From NCBI GenBank assembly GCA_049472395.1, contig JBLIRR010000024.1, positions 28,740 to 92,739 on the forward strand: a stretch of 64,000 bases of DNA, read 5' to 3'. The DNA is from JBLIRR01 sp049472395. Lineage in GTDB: Bacteria > SZUA-182 > DTGQ01 > JBLIRR01. The first letter of the stretch is position 1. Each line of letters starts with the position of its first letter. This document shows positions 16,272-25,028 of this stretch, piece by piece. The notes below the pieces were generated by a model. That model saw nothing but the letters and a program-made list of their open reading frames with translations. It searched no databases and was not told the origin of the DNA. The position numbers and the translations under genes are program-made.

Positions 16272-17126
16272 TTATTTAATTGTGCATTCACGGAATACGA
16301 GAATATTTGCTTTACCATCTCTACTTTCGTTTGAAATAAACAAATCTCCCTGTGGGCTAAAACAAATGCCTTCAGGCTGTTTAAAAATTTTCTTGTGAAG
16401 TCTCCTTCTCCCGATTATATCTCCTTTCTGGTTTAATAGAATGAGTATTCTTTTGGCTGAGGAAATAATATATATATTCTTTGTGCGGGGATGAACCGCG
16501 ATGCCGGATGGATAAATAGTAACATCTCCCATGTCAATGGTATACGCAGGTTCTTTAGAGATCGTCTCAGTATCGAGATCAAATGCATAAATTGCTCTCT
16601 TTCCTTTCAGAGAGGGGCTTTTATCTTTCAGATAGGGCGAACTTTTGCAGGCAATGAGCAATGAGTTCGATTCGCTATTATACGACAATCCCTCTGCATC
16701 ATTTTTATGTGACAGCACTGTATTGTATTTTTTAACACGTGGATTTTCCTCCCTAAAATTCTCTATCTTAAGGAGAGTGCCGTTACTTTGTAGCATATAT
16801 GCAGTATTCTTTACAATCTCAATGTCTTCATAATCATTCTTCTTTCCCACCTCATAGCGCTCCGTTACCTTGCCTTTCTCCATATCAAATACATATATTA
16901 TCCCTTTCTCGTCCTGTATACACGCCAATTTATTCTGCTCAAGGTATGATATCCCTGAAATCTCATCCAAAACGTTAGGGAGTTTAAATTTATCCGTTGG
17001 ATGTGTTAATTCATAAGGAATTTTGTTGTTGTGTGAAAAAAATGCATTGATTCTATAACTGGCAAGAAGAAACAGTACGATGATAAATACCTCGATATAC
17101 CAAAACTTTCTCTTAAGAAATATCAT
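16272..17126 (-). CDS. SdiA-regulated domain protein (beta-propeller)
   Basis: 284 residues, with an N-terminal membrane anchor or signal segment (FWYIEVFIIVLFLLASYRI) and then a repeat-rich domain. Family motifs include LPNVLDEISGISYLEQNKL, IIYVFDMEKGKV, KKNDYEDIEIVKNTAYML, SHKNDAEGLSYNSESNSLLI, YPSGIAVHPRTKNIYIISS, and FKQPEGICFSPQGDLFIS near the end. This is the SdiA-regulated (YjiK-like) family, a predicted multi-blade beta-propeller facing the periplasm. The biochemical role is not known. It is transcribed toward, and converges with, the methyltransferase gene. Confidence 0.87.
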   Translation of the reverse strand: MIFLKRKFWYIEVFIIVLFLLASYRINAFFSHNNKIPYELTHPTDKFKLPNVLDEISGISYLEQNKLACIQDEKGIIYVFDMEKGKVTERYEVGKKNDYEDIEIVKNTAYMLQSNGTLLKIENFREENPRVKKYNTVLSHKNDAEGLSYNSESNSLLIACKSSPYLKDKSPSLKGKRAIYAFDLDTETISKEPAYTIDMGDVTIYPSGIAVHPRTKNIYIISSAKRILILLNQKGDIIGRRRLHKKIFKQPEGICFSPQGDLFISNESRDGKANILVFRECTIK

Positions 17127-17381
17127 TTATTATCTATCCTTAAGGCCAATAACGATCCTGCCAATGATTGTAGTCAGGATTTTTTCTACAAATAACACCT
17201 TTCCAGCATGTCTTTGTTTGTCACCGCTCATAGTGTGTGCTTCTCATGATCATGGTCATTTGTCCCAATTTCTTTTATATCAAATATTATGCCAGTTTAT
17301 TCACATATATTTTACATCATCTTTATATTCCTGTCACATTAATTAAATCTAGCAATTCTCATTATGACGAACCCCCATAAA

Positions 17382-17424
17382 TATAAGGGATCCCTTCTAT
17401 TTATTGAGCAATGTAGCGAGGACT
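17382..17424 (+). repeat. 42-bp dispersed repeat, copy 2
   Basis: TATAAGGGATCCCTTCTATT followed by TATTGAGCAATGTAGCGAGG matches the copies at 15631 and 34399. The 12-base AAGGGATCCCTT at its left is a perfect palindrome. It lies in the 539-base gap between the divergent SdiA-regulated and HD-GYP genes, about 240 bases before the latter. Confidence 0.78.
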
Positions 17425-17470
17425 TTTATAGAGCATTACTGAATAAGCAGGATAAAAACAGGATGATTTT

Positions 17471-17510
17471 TCGACCTGATGGGCGAATACAAAACTCTAA
17501 AGGGCGAATT
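17471..17510 (+). repeat. GGGCGA-type dispersed repeat, copy 3
   Basis: TTCGACCTGATGGGCGAATA is followed by a second AGGGCGAATTC. It resembles 2171-2209 and 4457-4490. It lies 47 bases after the 42-bp repeat in the same gap. The rest of the gap is very AT-rich and holds no gene. Confidence 0.45.
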
Positions 17511-17665
17511 CTCACAACCTGTGTGTTAAATTATAATAATTATAAAATTATATATATAACTAAAGTATCTACGATCAAAATATTTTTTTATAAATATTCT
17601 TGTATTTTTCCTAATGTTTAAAGTATAATTTCTTATGAATAGATTTTGAGAAGGGAAGATGAATC

Positions 17666-18721
17666 ATGCAAGAGAACGATATATCTGACTTGCGAAAAAT
17701 ACCCTTATTCTCCGGGATTTCTGATGATGAATTAGACCATATTGCTCGAATTGCCAAAGAAAAATTCTGCCAGAAAGGCGATATTATTGTTCAGGAGAAC
17801 ACCGCTGCTGATGCGTTTTATATCATAAAACATGGGAAGATTGAGATTACAAAAGAATTCAAGGATGGTGAGGAGATTGTCATTGCAGTAGAGGAAGATG
17901 GTAATTTTTTTGGCGAAATAGCCCTCCTCGATCATGGGCCACGTTCTGCTACCGCTCGCGTGCTTGAACCGACAACTCTTCTTGAAATCGCTCATACTGA
18001 CTATAAGGATTTATTATATAAAGCTCCCATCCTCACATGCAGGATAATGGAAGAGCTGAGTACACGCCTGCGGAGAAATGGAAATCTTTTAATAGCGCAC
18101 CTTCAACGCAAAAATCAAGAATTATCTCAGGCATACTGCGATACCCTTAACGCTATAGTGAATACCCTTGAGGCACGTGATCCATATATACGAGATCATA
18201 CGACACGCGTCACCAGTATGTCAAAAGCTATTGCACATCAAATGGCATTAGGGGAAGAAGATATATTCCTTTTAGAAATAGGCGCACTATTGCATGATGT
18301 GGGTAAAATCGGTATACCTGACGCTATTTTGCACAAACCGGGTCCGCTTGATGACTTAGAATATAACCAGATTAAGGAACACTCTCAAAAAGGCAAATTC
18401 ATCCTCAAGGATATAACCTACCTTGAGCAGGCTGTCCCTTATGTACTTTATCATCATGAACGGTTTGATGGAAAGGGATATCCGGCACACATTTGTGGTA
18501 AAGAAATTCCTTTAGCCGGCAGAATTATTGCCGTGGCAGATTCTTTTGACGCTATGACAAGCGACCGCCCTTATCGTAAAGCCATGAGTTTTAAAAAGGC
18601 AATAACTGAACTTGAAAATTGCGCAGGCAAGCAGTTTGATCCGGAAGTGGTCAGGGAGTTCGTCAAAATCTGGGAAAGCGGTACACTCACAACCATACTC
18701 ACAGGCAGAAAACAAGAATAA
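17666..18721 (+). CDS. Cyclic-nucleotide-binding / HD-GYP domain protein
   Basis: 351 residues, with AGAAGGGAAGATGAATC before the ATG. Residues ~10-130 form a CRP-like effector domain (PLFSGISDDELDHIARIA, GEIALLDHGPRSATARV, the phosphate-binding-cassette region). Residues ~155-345 form an HD-GYP phosphodiesterase domain: TRVTSMSKAIAHQM, LLHDVGKIGIPD, HHERFDGKGYP, GRIIAVADSFDAMTSDRPYR and GKQFDPEVV. All metal and GYP residues are present, so c-di-GMP hydrolysis is expected, gated by a nucleotide or other ligand in the N-terminal domain. There is no DNA-binding domain. It stands 91 bases upstream of a secreted-protein gene on the same strand. Confidence 0.93.
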   Translation: MQENDISDLRKIPLFSGISDDELDHIARIAKEKFCQKGDIIVQENTAADAFYIIKHGKIEITKEFKDGEEIVIAVEEDGNFFGEIALLDHGPRSATARVLEPTTLLEIAHTDYKDLLYKAPILTCRIMEELSTRLRRNGNLLIAHLQRKNQELSQAYCDTLNAIVNTLEARDPYIRDHTTRVTSMSKAIAHQMALGEEDIFLLEIGALLHDVGKIGIPDAILHKPGPLDDLEYNQIKEHSQKGKFILKDITYLEQAVPYVLYHHERFDGKGYPAHICGKEIPLAGRIIAVADSFDAMTSDRPYRKAMSFKKAITELENCAGKQFDPEVVREFVKIWESGTLTTILTGRKQE

Positions 18722-18812
18722 AATAAATTACTGTAAGATTTAACATATAAACTATGTAAATTATTATACGATATTTAGTAGTATACATTTAATTAAGAAA
18801 GGAGCAATAATC

Positions 18813-20063
18813 ATGAAGACAACACTACATCAAAGAACATTATTGTATTATGGAGTTGCAATGATTATGGTATGTCTTCTCGCCTCCCCCGGGAAGGCTC
18901 AATTTAACACTTTAAATCCTTTAAATCAAGAATTTACTTTACAAAAATCAGCATGGGATTTTTTCAGTTACACTCCCCTTACATCCTTAAGTAGTGTAAC
19001 TTCCGGCAGAAGCAATATATTTAATACTTTTAATCTATATAACAGCTTCCCTTTTTCCTCTTCCCCCTTTACCAGCACAATATGGGCCCCATCTTCGGGT
19101 TTTTTCGCCACTTCGAACCTATGGAACTGGTCAAGACCTTATGGCACCTCTTCCATTTTCGGTGCACCTTCGTATAATTCCTGGAATTATGGATGGGGTA
19201 CAGGATTTTTGGGAGGCTCCTTATTCCAACCACCAGTCAATACCGGCATAGCAAATCCCGCAGCTGTGTATTGTATAAATAATGGAGGGGAACACAAAAT
19301 CAAGACAGATGAGCAAGGAAACCAATACGGCATATGCGTCTTTAACGATGGAAGCGAATGTGATGAATGGGAATATTATAGGGGGGAATGTTCCCCTGGT
19401 GATAATCCCCCTGGAACAGAATTGCCTCCTTGGCTTATCCAACTCATTGAAACTCTAAAAAAAGAACCTGTCGCAAATCCGCCGGCCAAAATCATCCAAT
19501 ACACCTATAATGACGAGACTGTATACTTTGTACCCCAAAAATGCTGTGATATTCCCAGCATCCTTTATGATAGCCAGGGTACGGTTATATGCAGCCCCGA
19601 TGGCGGATTCACCGGACGGGGTGATGGAAGATGTCCTGATTTTTTCTCAAAAAGAAAAAATCAGCTCATAATTTGGGAAGATGAAAGAAATTACCCCCCA
19701 TCGGCTGATCAGTCGCCGCCCTCGCAAGGGTCCCTCGATCCTCAACCTGGCGATGAACATTTCCTAAAGGGTTCTGTGTATCTTGAACAAACCGATGTCC
19801 TCCTCTTAGAGAGCTTCCCGGTCCAGGTGAAACTTCTCATTAAAGGGGCTCTTCCGACCCCCTGCAATCAATTGAGGGCCACTGTTTCAAAACCGGATAA
19901 TCTTAATCGGATTAACGTATCGCTTTACTCTGTGGTCGATCCTGAAATCTTTTGTATTCAAGTACTCCAATCGTTTGAAGAGAGGTTATCTTTGGGAAGT
20001 TACAGGCAGGGTACCTTTTCCGTATGGATCAATGATGAGCACGTTGAGGACTTCAGCCTATAG
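18813..20063 (+). CDS. Secreted DUF333 / DUF6970 multidomain protein
   Basis: 416 residues, with AAGAAAGGAGCAATAATC before the ATG and a signal peptide ending near GKAQ (residue ~30). Residues ~30-145 are a low-complexity Ser/Phe/Trp/Asn-rich region. Residues ~148-194 match DUF333 (NPAAVYCINNGGEHKI, QYGICVFNDGSECDEWEYY, RGEC). Residues ~200-300 resemble DUF6970 (PPWLIQLIETLKKEPVANPP, YFVPQKCCDIPSILYD, CSPDGGFTGRGDGRCPDF). The C-terminus is a beta-rich domain (LLLESFPVQVKLLIKGALPT, NRINVSLYSVVDP) of the kind that follows these domains in other secreted proteins. Paired cysteines fit an extracytoplasmic fold. Function is unknown; a protein- or ligand-binding surface role is a guess. Confidence 0.8.
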   Translation: MKTTLHQRTLLYYGVAMIMVCLLASPGKAQFNTLNPLNQEFTLQKSAWDFFSYTPLTSLSSVTSGRSNIFNTFNLYNSFPFSSSPFTSTIWAPSSGFFATSNLWNWSRPYGTSSIFGAPSYNSWNYGWGTGFLGGSLFQPPVNTGIANPAAVYCINNGGEHKIKTDEQGNQYGICVFNDGSECDEWEYYRGECSPGDNPPGTELPPWLIQLIETLKKEPVANPPAKIIQYTYNDETVYFVPQKCCDIPSILYDSQGTVICSPDGGFTGRGDGRCPDFFSKRKNQLIIWEDERNYPPSADQSPPSQGSLDPQPGDEHFLKGSVYLEQTDVLLLESFPVQVKLLIKGALPTPCNQLRATVSKPDNLNRINVSLYSVVDPEIFCIQVLQSFEERLSLGSYRQGTFSVWINDEHVEDFSL

Positions 20064-20078
20064 CGAGGTACCCCTTTC

Positions 20079-21254
20079 TTAATAACTTTGTTTAATACGT
20101 TCTAAGGCTTGTTGCCAGGGAAGGGCCATAACATTACCGATTTGGAGAGGACGGGGTGCCTGGCACGCAAGAATAAGCTCTGCATTGTTGGTACATTCAT
20201 AAAAAGACATTAAGCCTTTGCAATGAACCGATCTTGGAGAATCAATTGATTTTATTTCTATTGCAATTATTCTCCCCGAAGGCGTTGTAATTATACAATC
20301 CACCTCTGCGCCCCTTTCAGTGCGATAGAATGATATATCAAAATCAAGACGATAATATTCATTTATTTTTACCACCTCATTTATGAAGAAATGCTCAAAG
20401 CTCTGTCCGTATTCACTGCTTTTTTCCTCTACCGGTAGATTGAGTTTATTCGTGAGAGCGCTCACTACCCCTGTGTCAAAAAAATAAAACTTAGGGTGTT
20501 TTGCCATCTTCTTCCGAATAGACTTCCCGTAGGGCAATAAAAAGTAGCCCACAAGTGTATCTTCAAGTATCTGATAGAAGCTTTTCACAGTTAAATGTTT
20601 TACTCCTGTTTCCCGTGCGATATTAGAAAAATTAACCATATTACCGTTTTCAGAAGCTGCAATTGAAAGGAAGCGCAGAAACCCGCCGATGTTTCTTAAT
20701 TGTGCTTCAAGCTTGATTTCTTCATCAATATATGTTGTTATATATGATCTTAATATTTCCTTCCGATCAAAATCATTTTGTGCACAATATATGCTCGGAA
20801 GTGTCCCAAACCTCAGGGCTCTACGTAAATCAAAATTACTCCCAACTTCGAAATAAGATAAAGGAAAGAGTTTATACGTCCATGCTCTTCCTCCGAGCAT
20901 ATTTGCGTGGACACGTTTCAGTTTCCTTGCGCTGGATCCACTGAGAATAAAAGAACATGACACCGGCAATTCGATGAGTGCGTGCACTTCATCAAGCAGT
21001 TCAGGAATTTTCTGCACCTCATCGATTACCACATGGGAAATCTCTTTTTGAGACAGAGCCGTGGTAATCTCCTGGCGAAGAATCTCAGGCCGGGCAACTA
21101 GTCTTCTATATGTTTCGGAATGAAGCAAATCATACACTATGCATGAATCATCAAGAAATCTGTTTTTTATCAATGTGCTCTTTCCTGTTTGCCTGGGGCC
21201 GAACAGGAAAAAATGACGATTTTCGGGCAGTCTGACGAGTCTATCAATATACAT
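20079..21254 (-). CDS. AAA ATPase with DUF4143 (COG1373 family)
   Basis: 391 residues. Walker A is FGPRQTGKST (residues ~18-27) and Walker B HVVIDEVQK (~74-82); sensor region FILSGSSARKLK. A central helical part precedes the C-terminal DUF4143 domain, which carries YRTERGAEVDCIITTPSG followed by IIAIEIKSIDSPRS, the D-x(n)-ExK pattern of a restriction-nuclease-like fold. These ATPases are abundant in anaerobes and are often mobile or variable between strains; their function is poorly known. The 3' end is 15 bases from the convergent secreted-protein gene. Related palindromic boxes lie just upstream (21264-21337). Confidence 0.9.
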   Translation of the reverse strand: MYIDRLVRLPENRHFFLFGPRQTGKSTLIKNRFLDDSCIVYDLLHSETYRRLVARPEILRQEITTALSQKEISHVVIDEVQKIPELLDEVHALIELPVSCSFILSGSSARKLKRVHANMLGGRAWTYKLFPLSYFEVGSNFDLRRALRFGTLPSIYCAQNDFDRKEILRSYITTYIDEEIKLEAQLRNIGGFLRFLSIAASENGNMVNFSNIARETGVKHLTVKSFYQILEDTLVGYFLLPYGKSIRKKMAKHPKFYFFDTGVVSALTNKLNLPVEEKSSEYGQSFEHFFINEVVKINEYYRLDFDISFYRTERGAEVDCIITTPSGRIIAIEIKSIDSPRSVHCKGLMSFYECTNNAELILACQAPRPLQIGNVMALPWQQALERIKQSY

Positions 21255-21263
21255 ACATCAATT

Positions 21264-21337
21264 ATATGTCGAAAATTTATCAATGTCAAATAGAAATTCG
21301 TCGAAAATTTAATTATAGTTACATAATTTCGACATAT
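21264..21337. promoter_or_regulatory. Repeated GTCGAAA boxes upstream of DUF4143 ATPase
   Basis: ATATGTCGAAAATT (21264-21277), CGTCGAAAATTT (21299-21310) and the inverted AATTTCGACATAT (21325-21337) lie 10-83 bases upstream of the ATPase ATG. The outer two form an inverted repeat with one base difference. This is consistent with an operator or a structured mobile-gene boundary. The rest of 21255-21533 holds no gene. Confidence 0.55.
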
Positions 21338-21533
21338 TTGATGAGCTTCTATAAAATGGATAAGTCTGTCTTTCGCGAAAATTCATTTTGCGAAAAATAC
21401 AACTATTCGGGAAGAACAATATACATCAGTCGCGTCAACATCATATTGATAAAGAGCGCCTGCCTTTGCAATCTTAAATGGATATCTTTAGTCTTCTAGA
21501 TATCTTTAGTCTTCTTTTTGATTTTCGTAAGAG

Positions 21534-21980
21534 TTATGACATAGGAGAGATATTTACTGGTAAAGTTTGCAAACCTTCTGATTTTGCAGCACTAGAGAGC
21601 CTTTGATCAAAGCAGGCGAAAAGAAATTTTTTTTTGATAGTTTTATATACAATAAGTGCTGAGGCTAAATGAATTGAATCAAAACCACGGAGGGGATAAA
21701 GAGCGACGACTGTATCAATAATTTCATTTAAATCATTATTTACTTGTACGAGAATAAAACTCTTCCAGTCGTTCTGAAATGAAGCAATTATTGTATCGAA
21801 GAGTTTATCATTGATAATAGCTTCTCTTTTTTTTCTGTAAAAGCATGCCATTGTTTCTGCATAGGCAACAGAAGAGGTGACAATTGCCTCCGCTTCTTTC
21901 CAACTGTAAATCACCTCTTTTGAACCGGTCTCTTTAAAATATTTTTTTACGAGTGCACTCGTGTCTACATAGAGAATCAT
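21534..21980 (-). CDS. PIN-domain toxin (VapC-like)
   Basis: 148 residues. It has the acidic residues of a PIN ribonuclease: D6 in YVDTSALVKKYF, E42 in VAYAETMACF, D101 in RGFDSIHLASAL and D125 in FACFDQRL. Length and motifs are complete, unlike the PIN remnant at 12147. The ATG overlaps the antitoxin stop by four bases (ATGA), which indicates translational coupling. Toxins of this type usually cleave tRNA or rRNA when the antitoxin is degraded; the actual target cannot be told. Confidence 0.88.
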   Translation of the reverse strand: MILYVDTSALVKKYFKETGSKEVIYSWKEAEAIVTSSVAYAETMACFYRKKREAIINDKLFDTIIASFQNDWKSFILVQVNNDLNEIIDTVVALYPLRGFDSIHLASALIVYKTIKKKFLFACFDQRLSSAAKSEGLQTLPVNISPMS

Positions 21981-22255
21981 CGACGATCCTCAATAATCAT
22001 TTCAGAAATTGGTTTACCTGAAACTTCAATAGGCTCAGGTATATCTTTATTAAGTTCTTGAGTTGGAAAAGCTATAAGACCCTTCATGATTAAAGAGTGG
22101 AGAGCTTGTTGCACAGATGTTTTTTTAGGATCTTCCTGAATCACACGTGCAATAATCTTACCTCTTTCAGTGATGAGGATATCTTCGCCCCTCTTGACAA
22201 GAGAAAGATAGTAGCTTAATTTATTCTTAAGATTTTTAATTCCTACGGATGTCAT
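21977..22255 (-). CDS. Phd/YefM-family antitoxin
   Basis: 92 residues. The N-terminus (VGIKNLKNKLSYYLSLVKRG, EDILITERGKIIARVIQED) is the Phd/YefM DNA-binding fold. The C-terminal part (QELNKDIPEPIEVSGKPISEMIIEDR) is the toxin-wrapping tail with the usual PEPI-type segment. It precedes and overlaps the PIN toxin gene. A perfect 14-bp inverted repeat 20 bases upstream is the likely operator. The pairing of a Phd-type antitoxin with a PIN toxin is common. Confidence 0.88.
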   Translation of the reverse strand: MTSVGIKNLKNKLSYYLSLVKRGEDILITERGKIIARVIQEDPKKTSVQQALHSLIMKGLIAFPTQELNKDIPEPIEVSGKPISEMIIEDRR

Positions 22256-22274
22256 AATTTTTCCCTTTAATGAT

Positions 22275-22316
22275 GCTATTATTAAATAGAAGTAGTCACT
22301 TTTATTTAATAATAGC
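22275..22316. promoter_or_regulatory. Perfect 14-bp inverted repeat, toxin-antitoxin operator
   Basis: GCTATTATTAAATA and TATTTAATAATAGC are exact reverse complements separated by 14 bases. The near arm begins 20 bases upstream of the antitoxin ATG (22255). Position and symmetry fit binding of a dimeric Phd-type antitoxin over the promoter. Confidence 0.7.
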
Positions 22317-22519
22317 TACTTTATGATATCTTGTCAAGAGGATCAGTCAAGATGTCATGTTATATAAGAGAAAATCTCCTACTCCTCTGATCCCTTTAAC
22401 CAACAATGGAAACAGAGTACGCCCGACCATAAAATTAGCCTATGCACCATAATCGAGATATTGTTGGAAGTGCATCAAATTCCTTTTAAATATTTGTATT
22501 GATAATCGTTTTCTAAAAT

Positions 22520-22735
22520 TCAGAACCAGGATGAAGTGATGAAACAGTGCGAAAAAAATAATTTTGTTTCTGCTTGATTGCCAATAAGGCTTATTGCACT
22601 ATCTAGGTGATTGTGATACTCTGATTTTAAAATAATCAAAATACTAATTTTATCTTTATATTTCTCTATGTCCTGTGGTATTCCTTCTGCGGTAATATCA
22701 TGGGCAGCCAATATTCGCCCTGTCTTGTGTTCCAT
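22520..22735 (-). CDS. Hypothetical 71-residue protein, doubtful
   Basis: The frame starts at 22735 and ends at 22520, 41 bases after the last permease gene on the same strand. A GGGAGG lies upstream but about 13 bases from the ATG. The sequence (MEHKTGRILAAHDITAEGIP, ISILIILKSEYHNHLDSAIS) matches no family I know and has no clear domain or membrane segment. It could be the tail of the exporter operon, a gene remnant, or chance. Otherwise the 460 bases between the toxin-antitoxin operator and the permease show nothing. Confidence 0.25.
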   Translation of the reverse strand: MEHKTGRILAAHDITAEGIPQDIEKYKDKISILIILKSEYHNHLDSAISLIGNQAETKLFFSHCFITSSWF

Positions 22736-22776
22736 AAATTCGATGATTTTCCTCCCTTCACTCTTGCTATTATTTA

Positions 22777-23895
22777 CTAATCAAGTCGCTTATGAAATCT
22801 CATGGTGCTGAGTCCATACACAAGGATTCCCAGCAGAAGAAGGGCCATCATCTGAGGCCAGAGTACGTGTATGCCTATCCCTTTGAGAAAAATTCCCCTG
22901 ATGATTTCGATAAAATAGCGAAGCGGATTTAAATAGGTTATATAGTATACCGCACGAGGCATATTACGTATGGGGAAGGTAAAACCGCTCAGCAAAAACG
23001 CAGGCATAATAAAGAAAAATGTGGACATGAGCGCCTGTTGCTGCGTGTAGGATATAGTGGATATGAAAAGGCCGGTACCCAGGGTAGTCAGGAGAAATAG
23101 CACCGAGGCTCCCAAGAGAAGCAGAGCGCTCCCCCTGAAAGGAATATGAAAAATAAACATTGCAGCTCCCGTCACCAGGAGTACATCAACCAATCCCACC
23201 AGGGCAAAGGGCAAGGTCTTTCCAAGAATCAACTCAATTGGCCGTATGGGGCTGACCATTAATTGTTCCATTGTCCCCAGCTCCTTTTCACGAACAATAG
23301 ACATGGCAGTGAGCATAACGGTTACGATAGCGATAATATTTACAATAACGCCGGTGACAAAGTAATCCCTGCTTCGAAGATCCGGATTGAACCATACACG
23401 GGTCTCCGCCGTATGGGTGGGGAGGTTCAATCTATGCTTATCTTGCATGATGTCATGTGCAAAGCCTGATATCACCCGATGCGCGTAACTTGAGATAATA
23501 GCGGCTGTATTGGAATCCGTGCCGTCTAAGAGGACCTGTACATCACATACTTTTCCCCTCAGTATGCGTCGAGCAAAACCGGGAAGTATGCGAACAACCC
23601 CCTGCGCCTCCCCTCTTTCCAGTACTTCCTTTACCTCTTCCTCACGCTCAAGCACCCCCGTGACCCGGAAATAGGGAGAGCCTTCGAAGGAGGCACGCAA
23701 CTCACGGCTCTGAGGGGTGCAGTCCCTATCCATCCAAGCGATACGGGCATTCATCACATCAAGATTAATAGCAAAACCGAAGACAATCGTTTGGACAAGG
23801 GGAGGCATGAAAAGGGCCATGCGCATCCGTGGGTCCCTGAGCACCTGATTAAACTCCTTCTTCACAATCTCGATAATTCGTCGCCATTTGATCAT
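22777..23895 (-). CDS. ABC-2 type permease (YbhR/YbhS-like), second copy
   Basis: 372 residues from the ATG at 23895, which overlaps the previous stop as TAATG; an upstream start would lie inside the preceding gene. One N-terminal transmembrane helix (PPLVQTIVFGFAINL) is followed by a ~150-residue extracytoplasmic domain (QVLLDGTDSNTAAIISSYAH is characteristic) and five further helices, with AMSIVREKELGTMEQLMVSP on the cytoplasmic side and MPAFLLSGFTFPIRNMPRAV near the end. This is the YhhJ/YbhR type of ABC-2 permease. With its paralogue, two ATPases and a HlyD protein it should form a drug or metabolite efflux system. Confidence 0.92.
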   Translation of the reverse strand: MIKWRRIIEIVKKEFNQVLRDPRMRMALFMPPLVQTIVFGFAINLDVMNARIAWMDRDCTPQSRELRASFEGSPYFRVTGVLEREEEVKEVLERGEAQGVVRILPGFARRILRGKVCDVQVLLDGTDSNTAAIISSYAHRVISGFAHDIMQDKHRLNLPTHTAETRVWFNPDLRSRDYFVTGVIVNIIAIVTVMLTAMSIVREKELGTMEQLMVSPIRPIELILGKTLPFALVGLVDVLLVTGAAMFIFHIPFRGSALLLLGASVLFLLTTLGTGLFISTISYTQQQALMSTFFFIMPAFLLSGFTFPIRNMPRAVYYITYLNPLRYFIEIIRGIFLKGIGIHVLWPQMMALLLLGILVYGLSTMRFHKRLD

Positions 23896-25028
23896 TACAC
23901 TACCTTCTGTTTCAATTTCTTTGTGGCTATGAGAAACACACACCCGGCGTATATGAGAAGAAGGACAACTTCTCCCCAGAGGACCTTCATTCCCACTCCC
24001 TTAAGGAAGATCCCCTTGAGGATTTTAATAAAATAACGCGTGGGCACTATGTGGGTGATCACCTGAATAACCGGGGGCATGTTTTCAATGGCAAAAATAA
24101 AGCCCGAAAGCAGGAAAGCGGGTAAAAAGGAGGTAATGATTCCCAACTGGTAGGCGAGCAATTGCTGCCTTGTTGCCGCAGAGATCATAATGCCTGTACA
24201 GAGGGCCCCAAACAGAAATATACAGGTGGTAACCATCACAAATAAAAGGCTTCCTCGCATTGGCACCTTGAATATCATTACACCGACAATGATGGCAATA
24301 AGTGCGTCAGTGATTCCTATGGTAAAATAAGCGAGCAATTTCCCCAGAACAAGCTCCGCTGCCCGAACAGGCGTGGATAATAGTTGTTCCATAGTCCCCA
24401 TCTCCCATTCACGGGCAATGGTTAATGATGTAAGAAGGGCTGAAATAATCATAAGAATGACTGCGATCAGGCCGGGCACAATGTAATTTTTGGATTTAAG
24501 CTCACTATTATACCACACACGCAGTTGCGTATTCACAGGCGGGCGAAGCGTTCCCGCTCCCCTGCGCTCAAGCGTTTCACTTTGCAATTCGAGCTGATAT
24601 ATCTGCATAAGTGCATCCGCATACCCCAGTGCAATTGCTGCGGTATTAGAATCACTCCCGTCAAAGAGAAGTTGCACCTGCGCTCTTTCACCTTTCATGA
24701 GGTCTTCTGAGTAATTCTCCGGAATTACCATCCCAAGCAGGCATACATCATGGTCAATCTGAGTTTCAATCACCGAGTAGTGATCAACCGAGCCGAGGAT
24801 ATCAAAAAAACGGGAACCGTTGAACCTGGCAATCAGCTCCCGGCTCTGGGGGCTCTTATCAAGATCATACACAAGGGTTGGGATGCGGTCAACATCAAGG
24901 GTCAGCGCATATCCGAACAAGAGAAGCAGAAGAAAGGGCAGCGCAAGGGCCATGATAAGGCTTCTCGGGTCCCGCAGAATATGAATGAATTCCTTTTTGG
25001 CAACAGCCCGTGTCCGGCGAAGGTTCAT
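23895..25028 (-). CDS. ABC-2 type permease (YbhR/YbhS-like), first copy
   Basis: 377 residues, start ATG at 25028 overlapping the ATPase stop by four bases. The topology matches the next gene: N-terminal helix (IMALALPFLLLLLFGYALTL), large outer domain (QLLFDGSDSNTAAIALGYAD), then REWEMGTMEQLLSTPVRAAE and several helices ending with ILKGIFLKGVGMKVLWGEV. The two permeases share the pattern DGxDSNTAAI and LGKxL and are clearly paralogues that would form a heterodimer. The specificity of such exporters cannot be read from sequence. Confidence 0.92.
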   Translation of the reverse strand: MNLRRTRAVAKKEFIHILRDPRSLIMALALPFLLLLLFGYALTLDVDRIPTLVYDLDKSPQSRELIARFNGSRFFDILGSVDHYSVIETQIDHDVCLLGMVIPENYSEDLMKGERAQVQLLFDGSDSNTAAIALGYADALMQIYQLELQSETLERRGAGTLRPPVNTQLRVWYNSELKSKNYIVPGLIAVILMIISALLTSLTIAREWEMGTMEQLLSTPVRAAELVLGKLLAYFTIGITDALIAIIVGVMIFKVPMRGSLLFVMVTTCIFLFGALCTGIMISAATRQQLLAYQLGIITSFLPAFLLSGFIFAIENMPPVIQVITHIVPTRYFIKILKGIFLKGVGMKVLWGEVVLLLIYAGCVFLIATKKLKQKVV

